From Calditrichota bacterium (GTDB lineage Bacteria > Zhuqueibacterota > Zhuqueibacteria > Zhuqueibacterales > Geothermadaptataceae): DNA of 7,260 nt. Below the pieces are notes generated by a model. That model was not told where the DNA came from. It was given only the letters and a program-made list of their open reading frames with translations, and did no database searches. Positions within the stretch are counted from its first letter, which is position 1. Each line of letters begins with the position of its first letter. The position numbers were made by a program, and so were the translations under genes. The stretch is taken from contig QQUM01000485.1 in the NCBI GenBank assembly GCA_008501545.1, forward strand, positions 1 to 7,260, given 5' to 3'. Shown here one piece after another: positions 1 to 5,887 of this stretch.

Positions 1-529
1 AATCAACCTTATCGTTTTTAAACTCACCATTGGGAAGGAGAGCCGCCTGTGTTTTCGCTGCTGCCTGTAATTCATCCTTCATACGCGCATTTGCGGTCAA
101 TATTTTCTCGTTTGCCCATTCCAGTTCACGGTTTTTCGACGCTAAATTATTCTCAAGTGCAATGATGCGTTCACCGGCATGAAGGCGGAGTTTCAGTTCA
201 TCGCGGTCAAATGGTTTGGTGATAAAATCATCTGCGCCTGATTTCCACCCATGGGTAATATCTTCCTTTTCAGATTTCGAAGTCAACAACATGATGTAAT
301 GATACTGCTCACGCTCTACTTTCCGCAAAGCTTCGACTATTTCAGGTCCATCTTTTCCAGGCATCATCCAATCTAAAATAACCAATTGGGGTGCATGTGG
401 CGAATTAAGCATCTCCCACGCCTGATTACCATCGGCAGCATCAATGACGGTATGGCCAAATTTTTCCAAAGTTGCTTTCAACATTCTCCGGGTGACAAGA
501 TCATCTTCAGCGATTAAAATCGTCGACAT
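1..529 (-). CDS. Response regulator, receiver domain plus start of probable RsbU/SpoIIE-type phosphatase (partial, C-terminus outside window)
   Basis: Read by translating the minus strand from ATG at 529-527; 176 codons are visible and the frame stays open to the window edge. The start is supported by a strong Shine-Dalgarno (AAGGAAGG) a few bases upstream. Residues 1-120 form a CheY-like receiver: the acidic pair is D9/D10, the phosphoacceptor D53 lies in LVILDWMMPGKDG, the conserved Thr is T83 (MLLTSKSE) and the Lys is K105 (DFITKPF). Residues about 120-160 are a charged heptad-like helix, followed by the motif AAAKTQAALLP (156-166). By family knowledge that pattern marks the linker just before a PP2C/SpoIIE serine phosphatase domain in RsbU-like regulators, which act on anti-sigma-factor antagonists. 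The catalytic domain itself is not in the window, so the phosphatase call is inference; a GGDEF or HD-GYP output is less likely. The protein should be cytoplasmic. It is divergent from everything to its right and has its own leader. Confidence 0.9.
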   Translation of the reverse strand, partial: MSTILIAEDDLVTRRMLKATLEKFGHTVIDAADGNQAWEMLNSPHAPQLVILDWMMPGKDGPEIVEALRKVEREQYHYIMLLTSKSEKEDITHGWKSGADDFITKPFDRDELKLRLHAGERIIALENNLASKNRELEWANEKILTANARMKDELQAAAKTQAALLPNGEFKNDKVD

Positions 530-914
530 ATCCCTTCCTTAAGCCCACACGTTTCTCTTTAAATATTTCGCCTACACAAAACCCAAAATCCCGCCTGACA
601 CAGAAGGATAGCATTGCTGCTATTTCATCAAATGTGGTGTCTTCCGGAGTCCAAGAGCACAACTATTCGGTCAAAATAAATCCTATTCCGATTTTTCCAA
701 ATTGCTATCTGCATCGGTCTTTCAGAAATCGGCATTGTTGATCTTTAAATTAACTTTTCTACATGTCCTTTAATATTTCATGCAGGATTCCCTTTATTAA
801 AGAAATTCAGAACACTTCAAAGGCGTACCCGGAATAAAAATCGTTGCACCACGAATGCGCTTTTTATATCTTTCATGAACTGTAAATTTCAATAAAATAA
901 AACGGGTTTTCGTT
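530..914. other. Intergenic region, AT-rich, no convincing gene
   Basis: This gap separates the minus-strand response regulator from the small plus-strand ORF, so it should hold divergent promoters. I could not assign a -35/-10 pair with confidence on either strand. Two weak structures are visible. One is a short hairpin at 608-623 (ATAGCA, loop TTGC, TGCTAT) in the regulator's leader. The other is a 7-bp inverted match CCGATTT/AAATCGG at 688-694 and 726-732 with a 31-base loop. Neither is followed by a T-run typical of an intrinsic terminator, and both could be chance in DNA of this composition. Confidence 0.5.
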
Positions 915-1163
915 TTGAAAAAAGGTCTCATTTTTTGTGTTATGTCATACCTTCTCGCCAGGCTTGAGCTTGCGGTTCATATTTCAAAAACCGCATTTGA
1001 GCGACTCAAACCAGCCGCACAAATCGAACGCATCAGTCATTTTGATTCAAATTTTACTGCCGGCCAATGGATATTCACCGAAGAACGTGATTATTTTGCC
1101 AATTTGGATCTTGATCAAAAACGGCTTGCGCTTTATGAGCTACCCAAAAAATCATTAAATTAA
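915..1163 (+). CDS. Small hypothetical protein (82 aa from TTG; 73 aa if it starts at ATG 942)
   Basis: I do not recognise this protein. The first possible start after the upstream in-frame TGA (876-878) is TTG at 915, which has no clear ribosome binding site. An internal ATG at 942 gives 73 residues beginning MSYLLARLELAVHISK; the purine-rich AAAAAAGG ahead of it is too far away to be convincing. The product is mixed hydrophilic, with a short amphipathic N-terminal stretch, many Asp/Glu/Lys/Arg and one Trp, and no Cys pair, signal peptide or long membrane segment. Codon choice resembles the neighbouring genes, which argues mildly for real coding. It ends 114 bp before fumarase, and no function can be inferred from that. 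It could be a lineage-specific small protein, a remnant of a longer gene, or non-coding. Confidence 0.4.
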   Translation: MKKGLIFCVMSYLLARLELAVHISKTAFERLKPAAQIERISHFDSNFTAGQWIFTEERDYFANLDLDQKRLALYELPKKSLN

Positions 1164-1277
1164 AACCCGCTTTTCAATTTGCACGGATTACTATGCAATT
1201 ATTAACATTCTCTCTAAAAATTATAAGCCTGCACAATGCCAACACCAGACAGGTTTGCAAAATAACAGGAGTTCCAA

Positions 1278-2882
1278 ATGGCTGAATACAAGTATCAGGA
1301 AATGTTTCCATTATCCGAAGATACAACCGAATACCGTCTCTTGTCGAAAGACCACGTCAGCGTAAAAAATTTTGATGGTCAGGAAATACTCGTCGTCGAA
1401 AAAGAAGCCTTAACCATCCTCACTGAACGGTCGTTCAAAGATATTTCACACTTGTTCCGCTCCGCCCATCTTGCCCAGTTGAAAAAAATTCTCGACGATC
1501 CCGAAGCATCGGACAATGATAAATATGTTGCTACTGAATTATTGAAAAATGCGGTCATTTCGGCCAAAATGATCTACCCCAGTTGCCAGGATACCGGCAC
1601 AGCCATTATTACCGGGTACAAAGGCCAGAACGTCTGGACGGGATTTAATGACAAGGAAGCGCTTGAACTCGGCGCCTTTAACACCTACAAAAACAGCTAT
1701 TTGCGCTACTCGCAAAACTCACCACTGTCCATGTTCCGCGAAAAAAATACCGGTAACAACATGCCGGCACAAATCGATATTTACGCCACCCGGGGCAACG
1801 AATACAAATTCCTGTGCGTTGCAAAAGGTGGTGGCTCCGCAAACAAAACCTATTTGTATCAGGAGACCAAAGCTATTTTGCATCCCGACAAACTGGTGCC
1901 ATTTTTAGTTGAAAAAATGAAGACACTGGGTACGGCAGCCTGTCCGCCGTACCACATTGCCGTGGTCATCGGCGGGACATCCGCAGAGTTGAATATGAAA
2001 ACTGTAAAAATGGCCTCGACCGGCTATTATGACGGCCTGCCAACCGAAGGTGGTGAAGGTGGCCACGCGTTTCGTGATACCGAACTGGAAGAACAACTTT
2101 TTGAAGCTGCACAGAAGATCGGTTTTGGTGCGCAGTTTGGCGGTAAATATTTTGCCCACGATGTGAAAGTCGTGCGCTTGCCACGCCACGGCGCATCGTT
2201 CCCCATCGGTCTCGGAGTAAGCTGCAGTGCAGACCGAAACATCAAAGGCAAGATCACCAAGGAAGGCGTTTTCATCGAAAAGCTCGAAACGGATCCGTCG
2301 AAATATTTGCCGGAACAGGAAGTAAAAAGTGGCGAGATTGTGCGCGTCGATCTTAATCGACCGATGCAATTAATTTTAAAAGAATTAACGCAATATCCTG
2401 TCGCAACAAAATTGCTGCTCACCGGAAAAATCGTCGTTGCCCGCGATATGGCGCACGCCAAAATACAGGATCGCCTCGATGCCGGTGAGGAGATGCCACA
2501 GTATTTTAAAGATCATATCATCTACTACGCCGGACCGGCCAAAACACCGCAGGGAGAGGCCAGCGGTTCTTTTGGTCCGACAACGGCCGGACGGATGGAT
2601 CCTTACGTTGGTCCATTTCAAGCACAGGGTGGCTCGATGATCATGCTTGCCAAAGGCAACCGATCCAGGCAAGTGACAGACGCCTGCAAAAAATATGGTG
2701 GATTCTATCTCGGTTCCCCCGGTGGCACCGCTGCCCGGCTGGGCAAAGACTGCATCACAAAGGTTGAAGTACTGGAATACCCCGAACTGGGCATGGAAGC
2801 GATCTACATGATTACGGTGAAGGACTTCCCGGCGGTGATTATCGTGGATGATAAGGGGAATGATTTTTTTGCTAAAGTGTGA
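1278..2882 (+). CDS. fumA: Class I fumarate hydratase, single-chain [4Fe-4S] type
   Basis: It interconverts fumarate and (S)-malate in the TCA cycle, in the cytoplasm, using an oxygen-sensitive [4Fe-4S] cluster. The 534-residue length fits the fused FumA/FumB form, in which the TtdA-like alpha and TtdB-like beta parts sit in one chain. Three candidate cluster cysteines are C103 (PSCQDTGTA), C222 (AACPPYHIA) and C316 (GVSCSADRN). Their spacings of 119 and 94 equal those I recall for E. coli FumA (C105/C224/C318) and Leishmania fumarase. Likely active-site residues, by analogy with the Leishmania structure, are D105, R143, H304 (RHGASFP), R389, T435, R439 (GPTTAGRM) and K459. The ATG at 1278 has an AGGAG box at 1267-1271, six bases upstream, so the start is firm. 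It stands alone on its strand, with vapC converging from the right. Tartrate dehydratase side activity is possible in this family; fumarase is the main call. The fumA symbol marks class, not proven orthology. Confidence 0.96.
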   Translation: MAEYKYQEMFPLSEDTTEYRLLSKDHVSVKNFDGQEILVVEKEALTILTERSFKDISHLFRSAHLAQLKKILDDPEASDNDKYVATELLKNAVISAKMIYPSCQDTGTAIITGYKGQNVWTGFNDKEALELGAFNTYKNSYLRYSQNSPLSMFREKNTGNNMPAQIDIYATRGNEYKFLCVAKGGGSANKTYLYQETKAILHPDKLVPFLVEKMKTLGTAACPPYHIAVVIGGTSAELNMKTVKMASTGYYDGLPTEGGEGGHAFRDTELEEQLFEAAQKIGFGAQFGGKYFAHDVKVVRLPRHGASFPIGLGVSCSADRNIKGKITKEGVFIEKLETDPSKYLPEQEVKSGEIVRVDLNRPMQLILKELTQYPVATKLLLTGKIVVARDMAHAKIQDRLDAGEEMPQYFKDHIIYYAGPAKTPQGEASGSFGPTTAGRMDPYVGPFQAQGGSMIMLAKGNRSRQVTDACKKYGGFYLGSPGGTAARLGKDCITKVEVLEYPELGMEAIYMITVKDFPAVIIVDDKGNDFFAKV

Positions 2883-2902
2883 ATGAGTCTTCCTGCATTC
2901 TG

Positions 2903-3304
2903 CTATTCCAGCCAATTCTCAATCTTCAAACCGGGAATGCGGGAAAACTCTTTGGTATTATTGGTGATTAATGTGGCATTTTCAGCCATTGCATGGGCCG
3001 CGATGAGCATATCATTTCCACTGATGAGTCGACCGTGTGATGAAAGAAAATGTCGAATTTCACCGTAATGAAATGCCGCCTTTTCAGGATAGGGAGCAAC
3101 ATGAATGAAACGTAAAAAGTCCTCAATGAATCGCTCAATTTTTGCTCTGTTTGGACTCCGAACAACACCAAACCATAACTCCCCTAATACGATTGATGAT
3201 ATCGAAAATTGTTCAATATCTGTTTCTTTGAACCTGGTAACAAGACGCTCTGAATAATTTTTAATTATGTAGCTGCAAATATTTGTATCAAGCATAAAGT
3301 GCAT
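2903..3304 (-). CDS. vapC: VapC-type PIN-domain ribonuclease toxin
   Basis: This is the toxin of a type II toxin-antitoxin pair, a 133-residue Mg-dependent PIN-domain endoribonuclease. Close relatives in enteric bacteria (Shigella/Salmonella VapC) cut initiator tRNA in the anticodon stem-loop; the target here is inferred only from that resemblance. The catalytic acids are in place: D6 (FMLDTNIC), E42 (LGELWFG) and D98 (GNDMLIAAHA). The fourth site is TNNTKEF (114-120), the Asn-rich form seen in the enteric VapC/MvpT group, followed by the typical C-terminal GLKIENW. The toxin looks full-length and intact. It starts 14 bp after the vapB stop, preceded by a G-rich ribosome binding site (AAGGGGGG), so the two genes should be cotranscribed. 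Its TAG lies 20 bp from the fumarase stop, and no strong terminator is visible between the two convergent genes. Confidence 0.95.
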   Translation of the reverse strand: MHFMLDTNICSYIIKNYSERLVTRFKETDIEQFSISSIVLGELWFGVVRSPNRAKIERFIEDFLRFIHVAPYPEKAAFHYGEIRHFLSSHGRLISGNDMLIAAHAMAENATLITNNTKEFSRIPGLKIENWLE

Positions 3305-3318
3305 TTTTCCCCCCTTTA

Positions 3319-3561
3319 TTACTCTTCATCAAACAGTTTCCGATCTTGCGGTGGGCGTTTATCCCGCTCGATGTTAAAATCACTCATATCACCATAAGAT
3401 TCCAGCATTGCGAAAAAATCTTTCCAGGTTTTCTTTTTTGGCGACAGCACAATATCGTCACCAACCTTCCGGATGTACACTTCTTTGCCTTCGACTCGAA
3501 ATTCTTTCGGCAAACGCACGGCCTGACTACGGCCGTTCATGAATACTTTTGCGGTTTGCAT
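3319..3561 (-). CDS. vapB: VapB-type antitoxin, SpoVT/AbrB fold (VagC/MvpA-like)
   Basis: This 80-residue antitoxin should bind and inhibit VapC and repress its own operon. Residues 1-45 are a swapped-hairpin AbrB DNA-binding domain with the signature NGRSQAVRLPKEFR (9-22), followed by EVYIRKVGDDIVLSP (27-41). Residues about 45-80 are the toxin-binding tail, with TWKDFFAML (45-53) and a basic/acidic end containing RPPQDRKLFDEE. That tail resembles enteric VapB/MvpA antitoxins, which carry a TWDEWF segment and an Arg-rich C-terminus. The start ATG at 3561 has AGGAGG a few bases upstream. It is first in the operon, with vapC 14 bp downstream. Autoregulation is supported by the inverted repeat just upstream that overlaps the promoter. 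No key region is missing, so the module is probably active. Confidence 0.94.
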   Translation of the reverse strand: MQTAKVFMNGRSQAVRLPKEFRVEGKEVYIRKVGDDIVLSPKKKTWKDFFAMLESYGDMSDFNIERDKRPPQDRKLFDEE

Positions 3562-3581
3562 GGATTGCCTCCTTTCATTAA

Positions 3582-3609
3582 TTGGTATATATTAAATGGA
3601 ATATACCAA
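3582..3609. promoter_or_regulatory. Probable VapBC operator (perfect 9-bp inverted repeat)
   Basis: TTGGTATAT at 3582-3590 and its exact reverse complement ATATACCAA at 3601-3609 flank a 10-bp spacer, giving arm centres 19 bp (about two helical turns) apart. The repeat sits 20-50 bp upstream of the vapB start and covers the -10 box and spacer of the predicted promoter. AbrB-type VapB proteins, usually complexed with VapC, bind such palindromes to repress their own operon. The arrangement is seen directly; the binding is inferred. Confidence 0.8.
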
Positions 3610-3617
3610 AAAGGCAA
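3589..3617 (-). promoter_or_regulatory. Sigma-70-like promoter of vapBC
   Basis: On the minus strand, TTGCCT (3617-3612) and TAATAT (3594-3589) are separated by exactly 17 bp, a good match to -35/-10 spacing and a fair match to consensus. Transcription would begin near 3582, leaving a leader of about 20 bases carrying the AGGAGG site before ATG at 3561. The inverted-repeat operator overlaps the -10 and most of the spacer. Confidence 0.6.
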
Positions 3618-3808
3618 GTGAATAATGATGCCATCCAACTTTCCCACTGTTCTACATACATCACCAACATCCATAATCACGTCCATTTACGACTCGCTGT
3701 AACATTTCGAGACTGTCCGTCTTGCAATTACTTTCTGCAATTTTTTCGTAAACATTTGTTTTTTAATAAACTTTTTTCAGGGATTGTCCTTTTCCCCAAC
3801 TGGCACAC

Positions 3809-3879
3809 CAATTGAATTGAGTGAAACATTTGCGTGTGCGAAAATGGAGATTTTTGCACGCGTTCACTGGAATTTATTG
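3809..3879. repeat. Long imperfect hairpin of unknown role
   Basis: The core is CGTGTGCGAAAA (3833-3844), a six-base loop TGGAGA (3845-3850) and TTTTTGCACGCG (3851-3862), pairing over 12 bp with two G-T wobbles. Outside it, AGTGAA (3820-3825) pairs with TTCACT (3863-3868) across a seven-base bulge. AATT/AATT and CAAT/ATTG can extend the fold to about 71 bases. The outer AT-rich pairs may be chance; the inner 18 pairs are hard to dismiss. No T-run follows on either strand, so a simple terminator is unlikely. It could be an RNA structure, a protein site or the relic of a small mobile repeat. Confidence 0.5.
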
Positions 3880-3930
3880 CTGACTCACTACTACTCTGTC
3901 ACTGCTTAATTTGTGAGTTTGGTTCCTAAA

Positions 3931-3969
3931 ACGTCATGCCGGTTTGCGTTTTTTGCAATACCGGCATCT
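3931..3969 (+). repeat. REP-like hairpin unit, copy A
   Basis: The unit opens with ACGTC, then the stem ATGCCGGTTTGC (3936-3947), a loop of G and six T, the return arm GCAATACCGGCAT (3955-3967) and CT. It forms twelve base pairs, with one bulged T at 3959 in the 3' arm. The same 5' foot, stem outline, bulge position and CT tail occur in copy B in reverse orientation. Confidence 0.7.
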
Positions 3970-4028
3970 CCCAAAGAACCATGGGTGTTTTGGTTTTGTG
4001 GAATATCAAGTACGCTGCCTGCACAAGA

Positions 4029-4072
4029 AGATTCCGGTATTCTGCTGAGAAACGCAGAAACCGGAATGACGT
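4029..4072 (-). repeat. REP-like hairpin unit, copy B (inverted relative to copy A)
   Basis: Read on the minus strand: ACGTC, stem ATTCCGGTTTCTGC (4067-4054), an eight-base loop, return arm GCAGAATACCGGAAT (4045-4031), then CT. It forms fourteen base pairs, with a bulged T (complement of 4039) at the same place as in copy A. The third stem pair is T-A here and G-C in copy A, a compensatory change that keeps the fold. Confidence 0.7.
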
Positions 4073-4156
4073 GCTGAATGACTCACATTTTTAGTTGTGA
4101 CAGAATACTACAGCACTTGTCATATTAATTCTCCAAAGAAAAGAGTGCAATTCTTT

Positions 4157-5866
4157 ATGTGGATTCGATATTCGCCCGCAATCGGGCTTTTCAGTGTTTT
4201 ACTCGTCATTCTCAATTGTGATAATAATATCGTTCAAGTCACCAGTTCTGATTTGCAAGCTGATCCCGTGCAGCTGACCTTCGATGGCAAAACAAAGCTG
4301 CAACCCGCCTGGTCGAACGACGGCAAACGAATCGCGTACATCGCCAATGAGGCGGTAACAACAGTTGCCGCCCACAGCACCGCAAAGCCTGTTGATGAAC
4401 CCCTCGGCCTTTTTCATGGCAATAAAAATAAATTCACAGACTTCGCAATTGATGCATCCGGAACGCAACTTTTGTCCGTACGACTGGATCGTAAATCGCT
4501 TATTTTTCATGATTTGACGCTTGGAGTTTCAAATGAAATAGATACGGCAACCGAGCTTGCCCACCCGCAATGGGATCAGTCAGGTGAAAACTTCGGCTAC
4601 ATCAAGAACCAAAACACCATTGCCATTCGTAGCAAGTCAGGTGGAATTATCTCCGAAACGACAGTCCCCAATGCCCGTGAAATTGTACGCTTCGCTTATC
4701 ATGCCGCTGCAATGAAACTGGCTATTGAACTCAAGGGTGAGGCACACAAAATTGTGATTTATGACTTTGCGGAACAAACGTTCCAAGATCTCACAGATGC
4801 AAACAACGACTGCCGATTCCCAGCCTGGAGCAGGGATGGCCAGCACCTTGCTTTTGTTCAATCCACTGAAAATGGAGCAATCCTGCACATATTTGATTTT
4901 ATATCAAACGAAATGAATGATGTGCTTAATTATTCAAAAGAAATGAGCCATCTAATTTGGCGCTCCACGGACAACACGATTCGTTTTTATGCAGATGGCA
5001 GAATCGTTGATTTTCAAGTGGATAGCAGCCGGTTAGCGCCGGACGACTATTGGGATGAGCAGCCAATTTGGTATCGGTCGGGCGAAGCTGTTTTGGCATT
5101 GCATACGCAGCAAATCGGCCGTCTCAATGTGGTGGATATCAACACGAAGGAAATCACCTTTGTCGATGAAATCAGTCCTTCTGAATTTAATTTTGACACG
5201 CTGGCAACGGACATGTTCCCGAATTGGAGTTCAAATGATGCAACAATTCAAATTATAAAAAGCCGCAAGATCAAAGATTTTCTCCAGGTTGTAAAAATAG
5301 ATCTGCTGACCGGGGATGAATCCCTGGTCAACACATCGTTGACCCAAAAAACGACGAGAGAAATAACACCTCTTTTTCGTTTGTCCCGTTCACAAAGTGG
5401 TCAACGATTTGTCTACAACGCTGGCGCGTCCCTTGTCCTTGAAGACGAAAACGGCAATGTTGCGGATCTCTCGCAAATCGTGACCGAGCCGCTCGTACAG
5501 CCAGTCTGGTTCACCGATGACAAGCATCTCGCAGCGATTCATCACGCCGAAAACACAGTTAAACTTGTAAAGCTCAATGCAGCACAAGACGCTGCAGACA
5601 TCATCCCCATTGACATTCCCGGGTTCAGCGGCACTGTAGAAGGCGTCATTGCAGACATTGTCTTTTCCAACAATCACGAAATCCTCGGCGCACGCCTTGC
5701 TTTTACGTACCAGGATGCGATTTATATTTTTTATCTGAGTGGCTTTAAAATTGAGCAATTGATCGCTCATGGCCAGTACCCCGCTTTTTCACCCGATGGT
5801 GAGTCAATCGTCTTTATTCATGAAAATGAATTGAAAATCATAAAATTATTTTACCGGTTTGACTAA
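4157..5866 (+). CDS. Exported, probably lipid-anchored protein of about 12 PD40/TolB-like beta-propeller repeats
   Basis: The preferred start, ATG 4157, gives 569 residues with a clean signal: MWIRYS, then a hydrophobic core and VILNC at 17-21. C21 is a plausible lipidation site, although Asn at -1 departs from the usual G/A/S. A GTG at 4097 would add 20 polar residues ahead of the signal and is disfavoured. The body is PD40-like, with motif cores near residues 48 (LQPAWSNDGKRIAYIA), 94, 135, 177, 220 (RFPAWSRDGQHLAFVQ), 264, 301, 353, 403, 447, 498 and 539 (GQYPAFSPDGESIVFI), a period of about 45. Twelve repeats suggest two six-bladed propellers; that is inference. Such folds bind peptides, glycans or partner proteins and need not be enzymes; no peptidase domain follows. 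The TonB-dependent receptor gene begins 21 bp downstream, so the two are likely one operon and may work together at the outer membrane. The precise function is unknown. Confidence 0.88.
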   Translation: MWIRYSPAIGLFSVLLVILNCDNNIVQVTSSDLQADPVQLTFDGKTKLQPAWSNDGKRIAYIANEAVTTVAAHSTAKPVDEPLGLFHGNKNKFTDFAIDASGTQLLSVRLDRKSLIFHDLTLGVSNEIDTATELAHPQWDQSGENFGYIKNQNTIAIRSKSGGIISETTVPNAREIVRFAYHAAAMKLAIELKGEAHKIVIYDFAEQTFQDLTDANNDCRFPAWSRDGQHLAFVQSTENGAILHIFDFISNEMNDVLNYSKEMSHLIWRSTDNTIRFYADGRIVDFQVDSSRLAPDDYWDEQPIWYRSGEAVLALHTQQIGRLNVVDINTKEITFVDEISPSEFNFDTLATDMFPNWSSNDATIQIIKSRKIKDFLQVVKIDLLTGDESLVNTSLTQKTTREITPLFRLSRSQSGQRFVYNAGASLVLEDENGNVADLSQIVTEPLVQPVWFTDDKHLAAIHHAENTVKLVKLNAAQDAADIIPIDIPGFSGTVEGVIADIVFSNNHEILGARLAFTYQDAIYIFYLSGFKIEQLIAHGQYPAFSPDGESIVFIHENELKIIKLFYRFD

Positions 5867-5887
5867 AATCTGAAACGAGTCGCCAGA

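Larger units (their letters stand above)
3912..4087. repeat. BIME/MITE-like composite: two inverted copies of one hairpin repeat with a 59-bp middle
   Basis: The block is bounded by TGTGAGT (3912-3918) and its complement ACTCACA (4081-4087). Inside lie two copies of a roughly 40-base hairpin unit facing each other (3931-3969 plus, 4072-4029 minus). The outer 15 bases of the two units (3931-3945 against 4058-4072) are inverted matches at 14 of 15 positions. The middle, 3970-4028, has no coding frame of note. This geometry matches paired REP elements (BIMEs) mobilised by RAYT transposases, or a short MITE. No transposase is present in the window, so mobility is inferred only from architecture. 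Confidence 0.65.
3618..4156. other. Long structured intergenic region without a convincing gene
   Basis: About 540 bp separate the vapBC promoter from the preferred start of the propeller gene. Both sides read outward, so the region must carry a promoter for the plus-strand operon, but I could not fix one; a TTGTGA box at 4095-4100 lacks a well-spaced -10. 3618-3808 shows only AT-rich tracts and a short direct repeat TGCAATT. 3809-3879 folds into a long imperfect hairpin. 3912-4087 is an inverted-repeat composite of two related hairpins. Open frames here have no protein-like character. Confidence 0.6.

Noticed and set aside
1199..1227. Possible fumarase promoter with TATAAG at 1222-1227
   Set aside because: The only -35 at 17-bp spacing is TTATTA, a poor match; in such AT-rich sequence this is not distinguishable from chance.
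2881..2900. GAATG/CATTC hairpin between the convergent fumarase and vapC stops as a bidirectional terminator
   Set aside because: The stem is only five base pairs with a ten-base loop and no T-run on either side.
1905..2915. Several long minus-strand frames inside the fumarase gene
   Set aside because: All are antisense shadows of a full-length, motif-complete enzyme.
3346..3621. Plus-strand open frame opposite vapB
   Set aside because: It lies antisense to a clearly recognised antitoxin and its promoter; its protein has no family character.
3582..3815. Plus-strand open frame of 77 codons upstream of the propeller gene
   Set aside because: It begins inside the vapBC operator, has no ribosome binding site, and its translation is rich in Cys, His and Phe without domain-like pattern; treated as chance.
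3912..4087. CRISPR array or tandem repeat
   Set aside because: There are just two copies, in inverted orientation and with unequal length; no regular direct repeats or spacers are present.
4097..4156. GTG start at 4097 for the propeller protein
   Set aside because: It adds 20 polar residues in front of a good signal peptide, has no ribosome binding site and lies close to the repeat element. ATG 4157 places the signal at the N-terminus.
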